Part shown: positions 37,073 to 46,271 of the stretch, piece after piece
How positions within the stretch are numbered: the stretch's first letter is position 1
Layout: every line of letters starts with the position of its first letter
Source of the DNA: Polyangium sp. 15x6
GTDB lineage: Bacteria; Myxococcota_A; Polyangia; Polyangiales; Polyangiaceae
Length of the DNA stretch: 64,000 nt
Assembly: GCF_029960785.1 (NCBI RefSeq)
Contig: NZ_JASBQE010000029.1
Location: 1-64,000 of the forward strand
Reading direction: 5' to 3'
Notes under the pieces: generated by a model
The model's database searches: none
Seen by the model: only the letters and a program-made list of their open reading frames with translations
What the model was told of the DNA's origin: nothing
Position numbers and translations under genes: made by a program

Positions 37073-38395
37073 ATGCCCCGGATTGTCAGGATGTTGTGCA
37101 TCACCGCCGTCGCGGGCGGTTGCGTCGGAGCCCCGGCGATCGCACAGCACGATATCGGTGGACGGATGGATTTCCTCCCGCCCGCGCGGGAAGTGAATCG
37201 CCTCGCCGAGGCCCCTCCTGGCCGAACCCTGGCCATCACGGGCGCGACGCTCTTCGATGGTCGCGGCGCGCCGCCCGTGCCCGACGCGGTGGTCGTCGTC
37301 CGCGAAGGACGAATCCTCGCCGTCGGTCCGCGCGTCGCCGTGGAAATCCCCGCGGGCGCGGAGATCGTCGATGCGACGGGACAATCCGTTTTGCCCGGCC
37401 TCATCGACGCCCATTTTCACCTCGATGGCGACATTCCCCTGCCGTCCCTGTTCCTCCAGCGCGGCGTGACGTCCCTGCGCGACCCGGGCGCATGGATCGA
37501 GGCGTATGACCCGGTGCGCTCTTCCTCCGCACCGATCCCGCGCCTCTTTTTGACCGGACCCCACCTCGACGCGCCGCCGCCCGCGCACCCGAAGGACGCG
37601 CTCATCGTCCTCGATCCGGCCGAGGCGCGCGCCGCCGTCCATCGCCTCGCAGACCAGGGCGCGTCGGCCATCAAGGTTTATTATCGATTGCCCCTCGCCA
37701 CCATCCGGGCCGTCAACGAGGCCGCCCACGAGCGGGGCCTCATCACGACGGCGCACCTCGAAATCGTGGACGCGGGCGACGCCGTGCGCGCTGGGCTCGA
37801 CGGCGTCGAGCACGTCACCTCGTTCGGCACCGCGATCGCACCGCTGCGCGAGGCCGAGGCTTTCCGGCAGGCCGTCCTCGCGGACAACGCCGCCCGCGGC
37901 CCGGGTCGTTATGCGCTCTGGAGCAACGTCGATCTGGATTCCCCGCGCGTCCGCGCGATCCTCGACCTGCTAATCTCCGAGGGCACGTTCTTCACGCCCA
38001 CGCTCGCCATTTTCGAGCGCCGCCCGGGCGATCGAGATAGCAATGACGCCGAGGCCCGCGCCTTCACCAAGATGCTCGGCTTCGTCCGCCGCGCGCATGG
38101 CGCCGGCGTCCGGATCGTGGTCGGCTCCCATTCCGACGTGCCCCACGCCGAGCGCGGAGGCGCATACGTCCGCGAATTGGAACTTCTCCACGAGGCCGGC
38201 CTCTCGCGGGGTGAGGTCCTCTCGGCCGCCACGCTGGAGAATGCGAGATTCTTTCGTATCCAGGACCGGCTGGGGAGCCTCGAACCCGGTAAAATCGCCG
38301 ATTTGATCCTCGTCGGCGGCAACCCCGGCGAGGACCTCTCCGCCATGCGCGACGTCCGCCGGGTCATGCTGAACGGGGTATGGGTCAGGCCTTGA
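37073..38395 (+). CDS. exported amidohydrolase-family protein
   Basis: The 440-residue protein has an exported N-terminus (a signal peptide or lipobox ending VAGGC) and an amidohydrolase fold: DAHFHLDG as the first metal ligands, AIKVYY with a Lys, AHLEI and GVEHVTS with further His ligands, GSHSD near the end, and GKIADLILVGGNP as the closing beta strand. This points to an imidazolonepropionase or prolidase-like metal hydrolase; the substrate is unknown. A strong ribosome-binding site AGGAGG (37061-37066) precedes the ATG at 37073. Confidence 0.87.
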   Translation: MPRIVRMLCITAVAGGCVGAPAIAQHDIGGRMDFLPPAREVNRLAEAPPGRTLAITGATLFDGRGAPPVPDAVVVVREGRILAVGPRVAVEIPAGAEIVDATGQSVLPGLIDAHFHLDGDIPLPSLFLQRGVTSLRDPGAWIEAYDPVRSSSAPIPRLFLTGPHLDAPPPAHPKDALIVLDPAEARAAVHRLADQGASAIKVYYRLPLATIRAVNEAAHERGLITTAHLEIVDAGDAVRAGLDGVEHVTSFGTAIAPLREAEAFRQAVLADNAARGPGRYALWSNVDLDSPRVRAILDLLISEGTFFTPTLAIFERRPGDRDSNDAEARAFTKMLGFVRRAHGAGVRIVVGSHSDVPHAERGGAYVRELELLHEAGLSRGEVLSAATLENARFFRIQDRLGSLEPGKIADLILVGGNPGEDLSAMRDVRRVMLNGVWVRP

Positions 38396-38428
38396 GCGCC
38401 CCGGCGCGTGGGTCGAGACGGTCTTACG

Positions 38429-39595
38429 TCAGCGCGGGCCGAGGGACAACGAGAGCAACGCGAGGAACGCACCCTCGCCGTATTTCGTATTTGGATCGAA
38501 TCGCGCCACGTACCTCGCAGGGTCCGCGGTCACGACGGTGCCAGCGCTCACGAGCGTGAGATCGGGGTTTTGCCAGCGCGGCAGGAGCGCGGAGAGCGTC
38601 TCCGCCGCGACGCACGCATACCCTGGTTCGGGAAGCCAACCCATACGAGCGCCAACGCCCATTCCATAAGCGATGAGCGAGGAAGCCGACGTCTCCTCGA
38701 CATTCCCTTCGAGGTCCTCCGCCCCGAGGACCGTCATCCAGAGGCCGGAGGGCCTTCGTTCGGCGAGCAGCGCCGCGGCCGTTCGCCGGTAGCTCTCAAG
38801 AATGAAGGAATGGGAAGGGTGGCTCTCTGGTAGGTGAAGGAGCACCTCGGAGAGGCCGGCCAGGACCCAGCCATTGCCGCGTCCCCAGAAGACCGGGCTC
38901 CGCCCGGTGCTCGGATCGGCCCACCCGGGCAGCGTTCCCTCGGCGCTCCGCTCCGCCCAGCCGTGCACGTGCAAGCCCGTCCGAGGATCCACGAGGTGCT
39001 GGATATGCAGGACCGTTTGTCGCGCGGCCTCGTTGATGAAGGCATCGTCGCCCGTGGCCGCCCCGAGCCGCGCGAGGAACGTGAGGAGCAGGAAATCCGA
39101 GTCGACCCAGAGCTCCACCGAGCCCTGGTACCCCTCCAGCGCGGAAGAAATGTGCGAAATGCTCCCGTCCTCGGCCCTCTGAAAGGTCCGCCGCATGGAG
39201 TCGTGGATGCTCTTCGCCGCCGCGAGATACCGGACTTCGCCGGTCTCCTGGTACAGGAAGAGCACGTTGAGCCCGCAGGCGATGAAATCGACGTCGGGCG
39301 AGGCCGGCTCGAACGACCCATCCTCGCCGATGGCCGTGTCCAGGCTCGACTGGAGATATTCGAGCCACGCCGCCCGCGCCGTCGGATTCGCTGCATACAC
39401 CTTCTCCACGCCCCACAAGAGCGTCGCGTCGCGCCAGTAACAGCGGGCGCTCGAAGCCGGGTATTTCGAGCGGACCGCGGACAGCACCTCGCCCGCGACA
39501 ACCTCCACGCGCGCGGGTGGATCCGGGCAGGCGGCACCTTGAAATGGGGGAGGAACGAGCAGGACGACGAGAACCAACGTGAGCAGGGTTCGCAT
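38429..39595 (-). CDS. GH105/GH88-like unsaturated glycuronyl hydrolase
   Basis: The 388-residue exported protein (signal peptide about 1-20) is an alpha-helical barrel enzyme. It shows ARCYWRDATLLWG, DVDFIACGLN, FWGRGNGWVLAGL, ETSASSLIAYG and a C-terminal GEGAFLLALL-like motif. This is the pattern of unsaturated rhamnogalacturonyl or glucuronyl hydrolases (GH105, with GH88 as relative). They remove unsaturated uronic acids from oligosaccharides made by lyases. The ATG at 39595 has an AAGGGA element at suitable spacing; an ATG at 39601 is also possible. Confidence 0.8.
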   Translation of the reverse strand: MRTLLTLVLVVLLVPPPFQGAACPDPPARVEVVAGEVLSAVRSKYPASSARCYWRDATLLWGVEKVYAANPTARAAWLEYLQSSLDTAIGEDGSFEPASPDVDFIACGLNVLFLYQETGEVRYLAAAKSIHDSMRRTFQRAEDGSISHISSALEGYQGSVELWVDSDFLLLTFLARLGAATGDDAFINEAARQTVLHIQHLVDPRTGLHVHGWAERSAEGTLPGWADPSTGRSPVFWGRGNGWVLAGLSEVLLHLPESHPSHSFILESYRRTAAALLAERRPSGLWMTVLGAEDLEGNVEETSASSLIAYGMGVGARMGWLPEPGYACVAAETLSALLPRWQNPDLTLVSAGTVVTADPARYVARFDPNTKYGEGAFLALLSLSLGPR

Positions 39596-39786
39596 GGTCA
39601 TTCCCTTCTTTCCGGCAACCCGGACGCCGTTCAGCGGGCCTTCGCAGTCGATGCGGGAGCCTGCAAGGAGCGTGACCCGGCCGCGCTCGACCACGCGGGC
39701 GCTCGGCCGGGCGCCGCCCATCCCGCCCCGCGCACGGTCGCGACCTCCTTCGCCTCGCCGCCGCCTTCGTGTACACTCCGCCCCGC

Positions 39787-40908
39787 ATGCGCGGCGCCAT
39801 CCTCTTCAACGGCAATGCCGAGTCCGACGAATGGCTCGTCCGGGCCGCGGCCCCATTCCTCGCGACGTCGCGGCACAAGGATCCGGCCATCGCCGCCGCG
39901 CGCCGCACCCTGCTCGTCACGGCCGGCTGGGCCGACCACGAGTACGACGAGGCGCACGTCAAGCGCGCCCTCAACGCCGCTGGCTTCCCCTCCGTCTTCG
40001 AGGACGGCTTCGATCGCGCCCACGAGAACCTCTCCCTGCTGACCGAGCTCGACGGCGTCCTCGCCGAGGCGCCCGAGCTCGCCGAGGCGTTCCGCGAGCT
40101 GCGCCGCGCCGAGGCCACCGCGCGCAGGTTTTACCTCGAGCACAATGCGCACACGATCGACCTCTTCCGCCGCACCCTGCGCGAGGCGAAATCCGAGGCG
40201 CCCGACACCGATCTCCAGAGCCTGCTCGCCGATATGACGCACCCCACGGGCCCCCGCGCGCTCGCCCGCCACGCCCTCGCGCGCGAGCTCCGGCGCGCCT
40301 TCCACACGCTCGAATCGAACGACGACCACCTCTTCGAGCTCTTCGGTGATATCGAGCGACGCGCCTTCGACGCCGCCGGCGCCCTCTACCACCCGGCGTT
40401 CCGTGCCGCGAAAGAGCGGCTCGAAGCGCGCATCCTCTCCGCGAGCAACATCTTCCTCTTCGGCGGCCGCCTCGATCTCTTGCTCGGCGCGCTCCGCTTC
40501 TTTCGCCTGCGTGACGTCTTCGTCGAGGCCTTGCGCCGCGGCGCGCAGATCGTCGCCGTCTCCGCGGGCGCCATGGTCCTTTGCGAGCGCGTCATCGTCT
40601 ACGACGATTTCGCCGAGACCCCGCGCGATTTCCAGCTCTACGACCGCGGCCTCGGCATCGTGCAGGACATCCAGATCTTCCCCCATTGCATGGAGCGCAT
40701 TCAAACGGACGACCCCGACAACCTCGCCTACCTCGCGCGAAGATTCCGCCATCACGCGTGCGTGGGCCTGAACCAGCGCTCGCTGCTCCGGCTCGACCTC
40801 TCGCCGCGCCGGGCCGTCAGCGTCGGCGCGGGCGACGGCGTCTACGTCTTCGGTCCCGACGGGAGGAAGCGCTGCCATCACGCCGGCGAGGAGGTCTCGA
40901 TCTCGTGA
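39787..40908 (+). CDS. peptidase S51-like protein
   Basis: This 373-residue protein has a C-terminal peptidase-E/cyanophycinase-type fold with VAVSAGAM as the candidate nucleophile Ser loop and LRRGAQIV just before it. The first half (about 1-210) is an additional helical domain rich in Glu and Arg. The S51 family includes aspartyl dipeptidase and cyanophycinase, so a role in cutting Asp-containing peptides is possible. The ATG at 39787 is preferred to a GTG at 39769. Its stop overlaps the GTG of the next gene in GTGA. Confidence 0.75.
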   Translation: MRGAILFNGNAESDEWLVRAAAPFLATSRHKDPAIAAARRTLLVTAGWADHEYDEAHVKRALNAAGFPSVFEDGFDRAHENLSLLTELDGVLAEAPELAEAFRELRRAEATARRFYLEHNAHTIDLFRRTLREAKSEAPDTDLQSLLADMTHPTGPRALARHALARELRRAFHTLESNDDHLFELFGDIERRAFDAAGALYHPAFRAAKERLEARILSASNIFLFGGRLDLLLGALRFFRLRDVFVEALRRGAQIVAVSAGAMVLCERVIVYDDFAETPRDFQLYDRGLGIVQDIQIFPHCMERIQTDDPDNLAYLARRFRHHACVGLNQRSLLRLDLSPRRAVSVGAGDGVYVFGPDGRKRCHHAGEEVSIS

Positions 40909-41882
40909 ACGGCATGGTCGACCGGAAGAATCGGGTATTTTCGTTCCTCGGGCACTGGTTCACCATCGCGCCGGTCGCGCGGCACACGCTCGCGCCGCGC
41001 CGCGTTTCGGCTTCCGTTCCGTTTCGGCTGACGGTCCCGGACACGAAATACGGCGAGGTTCGCCTCTCGGGCCGATTGCACCACGCGGCGTCCGACACGC
41101 TGCTCGTCGTCGTCCACGGCCTCGGGGGCGACGTCCGCAGCCATTACGTGCTCTCGGCCTCCGCTGCCGCCGAGGCCGCCGGAATCGCGAGCCTGCGCGT
41201 GAACCTGCGTGGCTCCGACCGCACGGGCGAGGACATTTACCACGCGGCCCTCACCCAGGACCTCCACGCGATCCTCGCGAGCGCGGAGCTCTCCCGCTAT
41301 TCGCGCATCCTCCTCCTCGGATACTCGCTCGGCGGGCACATCGTCCTCCGGGCCGCCACCGAATCGCTCGATCCCCGCGTCCGCGCCGTCGCCGCGGTGT
41401 GCCCCCCGCTCGATCTCTTCGTCGGCGCGCGCGCCATCGACGAACCGGCGCGGCTCGTGTATCGACGCCACGTCCTCTCGGCCATCAAGGAGATTTACGC
41501 CGAGGTCGCGGGCCGCCGCCCCGTGCCTTTGCCGCTCGCCGAGGCGCGCCGCATTGCCACGATCCGCGACTGGGACGAGCACATCGTGGCCCCGCGCTTC
41601 GGCTTTCGCGGCGCGGACCATTATTATGGGGAGTCGAGCGTCGCGCCGCGCCTCGCGACGCTCGCCGTCCCCTCGCTCGTCGTGGCCGCCGCGCACGACC
41701 CCATGGTCCCGGCCCACACGCTCCTGCCCATTCTCTCCGGCGCCCGCCCGCCGCTCGAGGTGCGGTGGATCGATCGCGGCGGGCACGTCGGTTTTCCGGC
41801 CCGCGTCGACCTCGGTTTTCCCGGGCCGGGCGGGCTCGAAGATCAGGTCGTCGCGTGGCTCCAGGGCCGCGCGGGGGCTTGA
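40905..41882 (+). CDS. YheT-like alpha/beta hydrolase
   Basis: The 325-residue protein has the hydrolase fold of the YheT group: HGLGGDVRSHYVL, RGSDRTGEDIYH, the nucleophile elbow GYSLGGH, an acidic residue in AAAHDPMVP, and the catalytic His in GGHVGF. The substrate is unknown; family members are thought to act on esters. It is coupled to the S51-like gene by a GTGA overlap, with AGGAGG upstream of the GTG at 40905. A copy of its last 14 codons reappears at 42470-42511, evidence of a local duplication. Confidence 0.85.
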   Translation: MNGMVDRKNRVFSFLGHWFTIAPVARHTLAPRRVSASVPFRLTVPDTKYGEVRLSGRLHHAASDTLLVVVHGLGGDVRSHYVLSASAAAEAAGIASLRVNLRGSDRTGEDIYHAALTQDLHAILASAELSRYSRILLLGYSLGGHIVLRAATESLDPRVRAVAAVCPPLDLFVGARAIDEPARLVYRRHVLSAIKEIYAEVAGRRPVPLPLAEARRIATIRDWDEHIVAPRFGFRGADHYYGESSVAPRLATLAVPSLVVAAAHDPMVPAHTLLPILSGARPPLEVRWIDRGGHVGFPARVDLGFPGPGGLEDQVVAWLQGRAGA

Positions 41883-41898
41883 CGCGCGGCCCTTCGGT

Positions 41899-42450
41899 TC
41901 ATTTGGGGACGCACGTCCCCGGCGTGTCCGGGTTGAAGCACATCTGGCCGCACGGGCAGACGCTCGCGCCGTCGCATGTGCCCCCCAAGCAATCCGCGTC
42001 GGACCAGCACTTCGGCAGCAGCACCTTCTCCTTGCAGCGGTTCATGACGCACGTGGCGACGAGCGGGCAATTCGACGTCGTCTGACAGCATTGGTCCAAG
42101 CCCGGGCATGTCGAAATATCGACCGTGCCCTCGGGACACTCCCACTTCCCGCTCATGCAGACGGGGGGCACGGTATCCCCGGCTTGGCACGATACCTTGC
42201 ACGTTGGCCCAACGGCGCCACACGGGACGGATACTCCGCCCGTGCCACCGCTCCCGTTGTTGCCGCCTCCGACGCCCCCCGTGCCGCCGCCGCCGGCGTT
42301 GCCGCCGCTCGCGCCGTGGCCCGCACTGCCGCCTTCCCCGTCACCCCCTTCGCCCCCGTTCCCCGAGGGCGGCTCGTAACTCCCGAGCGCACAAGCCGTG
42401 AACATCAAGGAAACGAACGCGATCGAAACGAAGCCAAGTCGATGGTTCAT
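41899..42450 (-). CDS. Cys-rich lipoprotein, duplicate copy
   Basis: This 183-residue protein starts MNHRLGFVSI with a lipobox TAC, then a Gly-rich tether (GGEGGDGEGG and GGTGGVGGG) and a Cys-rich domain with fourteen or so Cys. It is a clear paralogue of the neighbour at 42530: both share the N-terminus and the pattern CW-S-x-A-x-C followed by CPCGQ/CACGQ and DTPG-CVP. The duplicate carries the tail of the hydrolase gene with it (42470-42511). Function is unknown; the domain is probably disulfide-bonded at the surface. Confidence 0.85.
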   Translation of the reverse strand: MNHRLGFVSIAFVSLMFTACALGSYEPPSGNGGEGGDGEGGSAGHGASGGNAGGGGTGGVGGGNNGSGGTGGVSVPCGAVGPTCKVSCQAGDTVPPVCMSGKWECPEGTVDISTCPGLDQCCQTTSNCPLVATCVMNRCKEKVLLPKCWSDADCLGGTCDGASVCPCGQMCFNPDTPGTCVPK

Positions 42451-42469
42451 GCCCCGGATGATACCATGA

Positions 42470-42511
42470 GATCAGGTCGCCGCGTGGCTCCGGGACCGCG
42501 CGGGCACGTGA
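42470..42511 (+). pseudogene. vestigial 3' end of the YheT-like hydrolase gene
   Basis: These 42 bases encode DQVAAWLRDRAGT plus a stop, aligning codon for codon with the end of the hydrolase gene (DQVVAWLQGRAGA plus stop, 41841-41882). 36 of 42 bases match and the stop is retained. Nothing before it resembles the gene, so it is only a tail carried by a tandem duplication of the adjacent lipoprotein gene. Confidence 0.85.
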
Positions 42512-42529
42512 GCGTCGGGGCCGTTGTTG

Positions 42530-43120
42530 TCAAGACGGCACACACTTGCCCGGCGTATCCTCCGTGAAGCAGTCCTGTCCGCATGCGCAAACCATGGCGC
42601 CCTCGCAAACCTCTGCTTCCGTGCAATTCGCGTTGGACCAGCATTCCCCGGGGATCAGCGGCTCCTTGCACACCTTGTTGACGCATGTGAACGTCGCCGG
42701 GCATTCCGACGGCGTCGTGCAGCAACCGGACTGCATCGGGCAGTTGCTCGCATCGGTCGAGCCGGTGGGACAGACCCACGCGGCGGCGATGCATTCGGGG
42801 TTCGCCGGCATGTGCGGCATGCAGTCGTACCAGCAGACGGGCGGAATCTGACCGCTGCAATCCACACTCGACCCCCCATGGCCGCCCGTGCCAGGGATGC
42901 CGCCGCTCCCGCCGTTTCCACCATTACCGCCATTTCCACCGCTGCCGCTCCCGCTCGCGGTGATCGCCCCGCCGCCTCCCTCGCCGCCGGCGCCCCCCAC
43001 GCTCGGGCCCTCTCCCCCTTCGCCCCCGTTCCCCGTGGGCGGCTGGTAACTTCCGAGCCCACACGCGGCAAGCCCCAAGGAAACGATCGTGATCGAAACG
43101 AAAGCAAGTCGATGGTTCAT
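42530..43120 (-). CDS. Cys-rich lipoprotein
   Basis: This 196-residue paralogue of the gene at 41899 begins MNHRLAFVSITIVSL, with a lipobox LAAC, a Gly-rich tether (GGNGGNGGNGGSGG) and a Cys-rich domain. Its ATG at 43120 lies 13 bases after the stop of the kinase-STAND gene at 43134 on the same strand, so it is most likely expressed with that kinase. It is probably the ancestral copy, because the duplicate carries foreign flanking sequence. Confidence 0.85.
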   Translation of the reverse strand: MNHRLAFVSITIVSLGLAACGLGSYQPPTGNGGEGGEGPSVGGAGGEGGGGAITASGSGSGGNGGNGGNGGSGGIPGTGGHGGSSVDCSGQIPPVCWYDCMPHMPANPECIAAAWVCPTGSTDASNCPMQSGCCTTPSECPATFTCVNKVCKEPLIPGECWSNANCTEAEVCEGAMVCACGQDCFTEDTPGKCVPS

Positions 43121-43133
43121 GCCATCGATCGTA

Positions 43134-46100
43134 TCACGGAATGGCGAACGACCATATGACCGTGAGCGGCTTTCCCTCGAATGGTTGCACGATCACCTGC
43201 CGGAACGCGCGATCCACGCACGCCCCGACCTTCGTCCCCACGAAACGCTCGTCGAGCGAGACGGCCGAGACCGTCCCCTTCGGATCGAGGACGAGCGCGA
43301 CCTTGCCGTTGCCCTTCGGCTGCTCCTCGTCCTCGCGCTTGCAAGAGGCGGCGACCACCTTCGCCTGCGAGAGCTTCGAGTACGCCTCCCCGAGCACCAC
43401 GGACCGCGCCACGGGCCCGCCGCGCGGCTGCGGCAACGCCGTCACCGGCCCCGTGAGCCCGGGCTCGACGACGGGCGGCGGGATGTTTTCGGTCTCGCGC
43501 AGGAGGTCTTCGAGCGGCTCGGGCAGCTTCGCGTTGTCGCGCTCCTGCTTGACGAGATACTCGTCGAGCTGGCGGACGACGCTCGAATCGAGCGCCGTGG
43601 GCTCCTTCGGCTCGGAGGGCGACGCCTTCGCCTGGAGCGCGAGCGAGCCCTGCACGAGCTTCAGCGCCGTCAGCGCCGCCTTCGCCTCGGCCTCGCGCTT
43701 CTCGGCCTCCTTTTGCCCCGAGACGGCGCGCTCCCGGTCGGCCTGCGCCTTCGCCTCGCGCGCGAGCGCGAGCGCCGCCTCGGCCTTCGCCATGGCCGTG
43801 TCCGCCTCGGCCTGCGCGCGCTTGGCCTCGAGGTCGACGTACACCGTCCCCGCCGCGAGCGCGATCGCCCCGGCGAGGATGCCGAGCACGCCCACGATGA
43901 TGCGGCTCCTCTGCGTCGCTGCGACGCTGGCCGCGTAAAACCGTTTTGCCGCGCCTTCGAGGCGCATCTGCCGCACCCGCAGGATCTCTTCGAGCATGAG
44001 CAGGCGGCGCCTTCGCCAGAGGAGCTCGGGGTCGGGTTTTTCCTCCCAAACCTTCGCGGCTTCCTCGAAATCCTGGATGACGAGCCGCTCCTCGCGCTCG
44101 CTCGCGACCCAGTCCCTCAGCCTGCCCCAGTGCACGAGCAGCGCCTCGTGGGCGAGCGTCACGAGCTCGACCTCGCCGTCCTTGCGCCGCTCGGTCTCGC
44201 GCAGGACGAGCCGCGCCTCCGCAAAGACCTGCACGACCGCGCGCGCCGCGGGACCGAGCTCGCGCACGAGCTCTCCGATCCGCCGCGTCATGCGCGCCCC
44301 CGCGGGCGTCGTCAGCGAGAGCAGGATGCGCTGCACCACGCGCTCGGTGCCCGCCTCTTTCACCGCGCGATCCATGGTCTCGTTCGCGTGCCGCGAGAGC
44401 GCCCCGGAGAACTCGATCGCGCGGAGCGACGACCGCGTGATGAGCTTCCTCGCGCGGTCGCGGCTGTGCCAGAGCTCGCGCAGCGCGAACTCGACGAGCG
44501 GCATCGATCCGGCCGTCGTCTCCAGCGCTTCGAGCAGCTCCTTGCGCAGCCGCGGATCCTCGAACGTGTAGCCGTAGCTCTCGAACGCCGCGTCGATGAC
44601 CTCGCCCCACGCGGCCGGTCCGAGCGGCGAGACGAGCACCGCGCCGCGCGTGATCACGCGGCCCACCTGCTCGTGCGCGAGGATCGGATCGAGCAAATCG
44701 CGCCGCGCCGTCACCACGACGCGCAGGCCCGGCCAGGGGCGTTCGCCGAGCCGCGCGAGCAGATCGAGCGTCCACGTCTGGCTTTTTCCGCCGGGGCCCT
44801 GCGCGAGCGTGGCGATTTCTTCGAGCTGATCGACGAGCAGCACGAGCCCGCGCTTGCTCTGCGAGAGCCAAGCCGCGACCCGCGCGGCCGCCTCCTCGGG
44901 CGAGCGCTTCGGATCGAGGCCCATGTGAAAGAGCGCCGTCGTGAGGACCTGCCGCGGATCGGTACCGGGCGAGATCAAGACGGTCTCCCATTGCCGCGGG
45001 CCGCCGAGCGCGCCGTCGGCGATCGCGGGCAGGATGCCGGCGCGCGCGAGGCTCGATTTGCCGCTCCCGCTCGGGCCGAGCAGCGCCGCGAGGCCACGCG
45101 TGCGCAAGACTTCGAGCGCCGCCGCGACCTCGACCCTGCGGCCGAAGAACACGTCGCGGTGCTCCTTCTCGAAGCGCTCGAGCCCACGGAACGGGCCGTC
45201 TTCCTCCGGCGGCAGCGCGCGCCTTCGCCCGACGAGCGCGCTGCGAATGCGTTCGAGCTCGATCGCCACGATCTCGGCGGATCGAGGCCGCTCCTCCGGC
45301 TCGGGGGCGAGCAGCGCGTCGATGAGATCGCCGAGCGAGGCCGGGATCTCCGACACGAGCTCGGCGACGCGCGGCGGCCCTTTTCGCCCGTGGAGGACGT
45401 CCTCGTCGAGCGAGCCCCGACCCGCCGCGGGCGTCCGACCGACGAGGCAAACGAAGAGCACCGCGCCGAGCGCATAGAGATCACTCGCGCTCGTCGCGGG
45501 CGAGAGATCACGCCAGCAGACTGGATCGACGAACCCCCGTTTTCCCCCGATCGCCTCGAGCGGCGATCGAAAACCTCGATCACTCGGGCGATCCCGCGGC
45601 GTCCCGGGCGCGCTCGGGATCTTCGATCGTATCGAGGGAATGGTTTGTCCTGGCGTGGCGTTCGACGCGGCCGAGATGCCGAAATCGATGAGCTTGTAGG
45701 CCGCGGGCGTGCCGAGCAGGGCGACGTCGACGACCACGTTCGCGGGCGAGATGTCGCGGTGCACGAGCCCGGCGCCGTGCACCGCGACGAGCGCCGAGGC
45801 GATCGCGATGCCGGCGTCGATCGTCTCGCGCACCGAGAGCGTCTGCTTGTCGCGCAGCCGCTCGCCGAGCGACTCGCCCGCGACGTACTCCATCGCGAGG
45901 CCGATCACGCCGCGCGCCTCGTCGACGGGGAGCTGGTAGAAGCGCACGACGTTCGGGTGCTCGACGCGGCAGAGCCGCGCCGCCTCGTCGATGATCGCTT
46001 GCCGGCCGGCCTCGCCGCCCGCGTCGAGCGAAAAGAGCTTCACCGCCGAGAGCCGGAGCTTCGTCGTGCCCGCGGTCTCTTCGGCCAGCCAAACCGGCGC

Positions 46101-46208
46101 GAAGCCGCCGCGACCGAGCTGCCGCACGAGCCAGAACGCCCCGATGCGCCGCTCGGCATCGGAGAGATCGGTCAGCCGACGGACGGCTTCGGGCAGGGCG
46201 CTCGACAT
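43134..46208 (-). CDS. Ser/Thr kinase fused to STAND-type ATPase
   Basis: The 1024-residue protein has a kinase domain at about 25-320 (glycine loop QLGRGGFAPVW, Lys57, HRDISPAN, IDFGIS). A novel-STAND ATPase follows (Walker A LLGPSGSGKSSLARAG at about 378, Walker B LLVDQLEE at about 453, then helical LxPL-type segments). A transmembrane helix lies at about 775-795 (IIVGVLGILAGAIALAAG), then a coiled coil and a C-terminal domain resembling the AgmX/TonB-like fold (ending GKVALVLDPKG and VIWSFAIP). STAND ATPases usually act as switchable hubs. No APE-type P+1 loop is obvious. The downstream lipoprotein genes likely share its operon. Confidence 0.88.
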   Translation of the reverse strand: MSSALPEAVRRLTDLSDAERRIGAFWLVRQLGRGGFAPVWLAEETAGTTKLRLSAVKLFSLDAGGEAGRQAIIDEAARLCRVEHPNVVRFYQLPVDEARGVIGLAMEYVAGESLGERLRDKQTLSVRETIDAGIAIASALVAVHGAGLVHRDISPANVVVDVALLGTPAAYKLIDFGISAASNATPGQTIPSIRSKIPSAPGTPRDRPSDRGFRSPLEAIGGKRGFVDPVCWRDLSPATSASDLYALGAVLFVCLVGRTPAAGRGSLDEDVLHGRKGPPRVAELVSEIPASLGDLIDALLAPEPEERPRSAEIVAIELERIRSALVGRRRALPPEEDGPFRGLERFEKEHRDVFFGRRVEVAAALEVLRTRGLAALLGPSGSGKSSLARAGILPAIADGALGGPRQWETVLISPGTDPRQVLTTALFHMGLDPKRSPEEAAARVAAWLSQSKRGLVLLVDQLEEIATLAQGPGGKSQTWTLDLLARLGERPWPGLRVVVTARRDLLDPILAHEQVGRVITRGAVLVSPLGPAAWGEVIDAAFESYGYTFEDPRLRKELLEALETTAGSMPLVEFALRELWHSRDRARKLITRSSLRAIEFSGALSRHANETMDRAVKEAGTERVVQRILLSLTTPAGARMTRRIGELVRELGPAARAVVQVFAEARLVLRETERRKDGEVELVTLAHEALLVHWGRLRDWVASEREERLVIQDFEEAAKVWEEKPDPELLWRRRRLLMLEEILRVRQMRLEGAAKRFYAASVAATQRSRIIVGVLGILAGAIALAAGTVYVDLEAKRAQAEADTAMAKAEAALALAREAKAQADRERAVSGQKEAEKREAEAKAALTALKLVQGSLALQAKASPSEPKEPTALDSSVVRQLDEYLVKQERDNAKLPEPLEDLLRETENIPPPVVEPGLTGPVTALPQPRGGPVARSVVLGEAYSKLSQAKVVAASCKREDEEQPKGNGKVALVLDPKGTVSAVSLDERFVGTKVGACVDRAFRQVIVQPFEGKPLTVIWSFAIP

Positions 46209-46271
46209 GCCAGGGCGGACATTGTCACGAGGCCAGGGCGGCGTGTCAAATGGAGCCGACGCGGGATCGAG

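Noticed and set aside
42184-42204. Sigma54-type promoter TTGGCACG...CTTGCA on the plus strand
   Set aside because: The GG-to-GC spacing is one base too long for the -24/-12 consensus, and the site lies inside the lipoprotein coding sequence.
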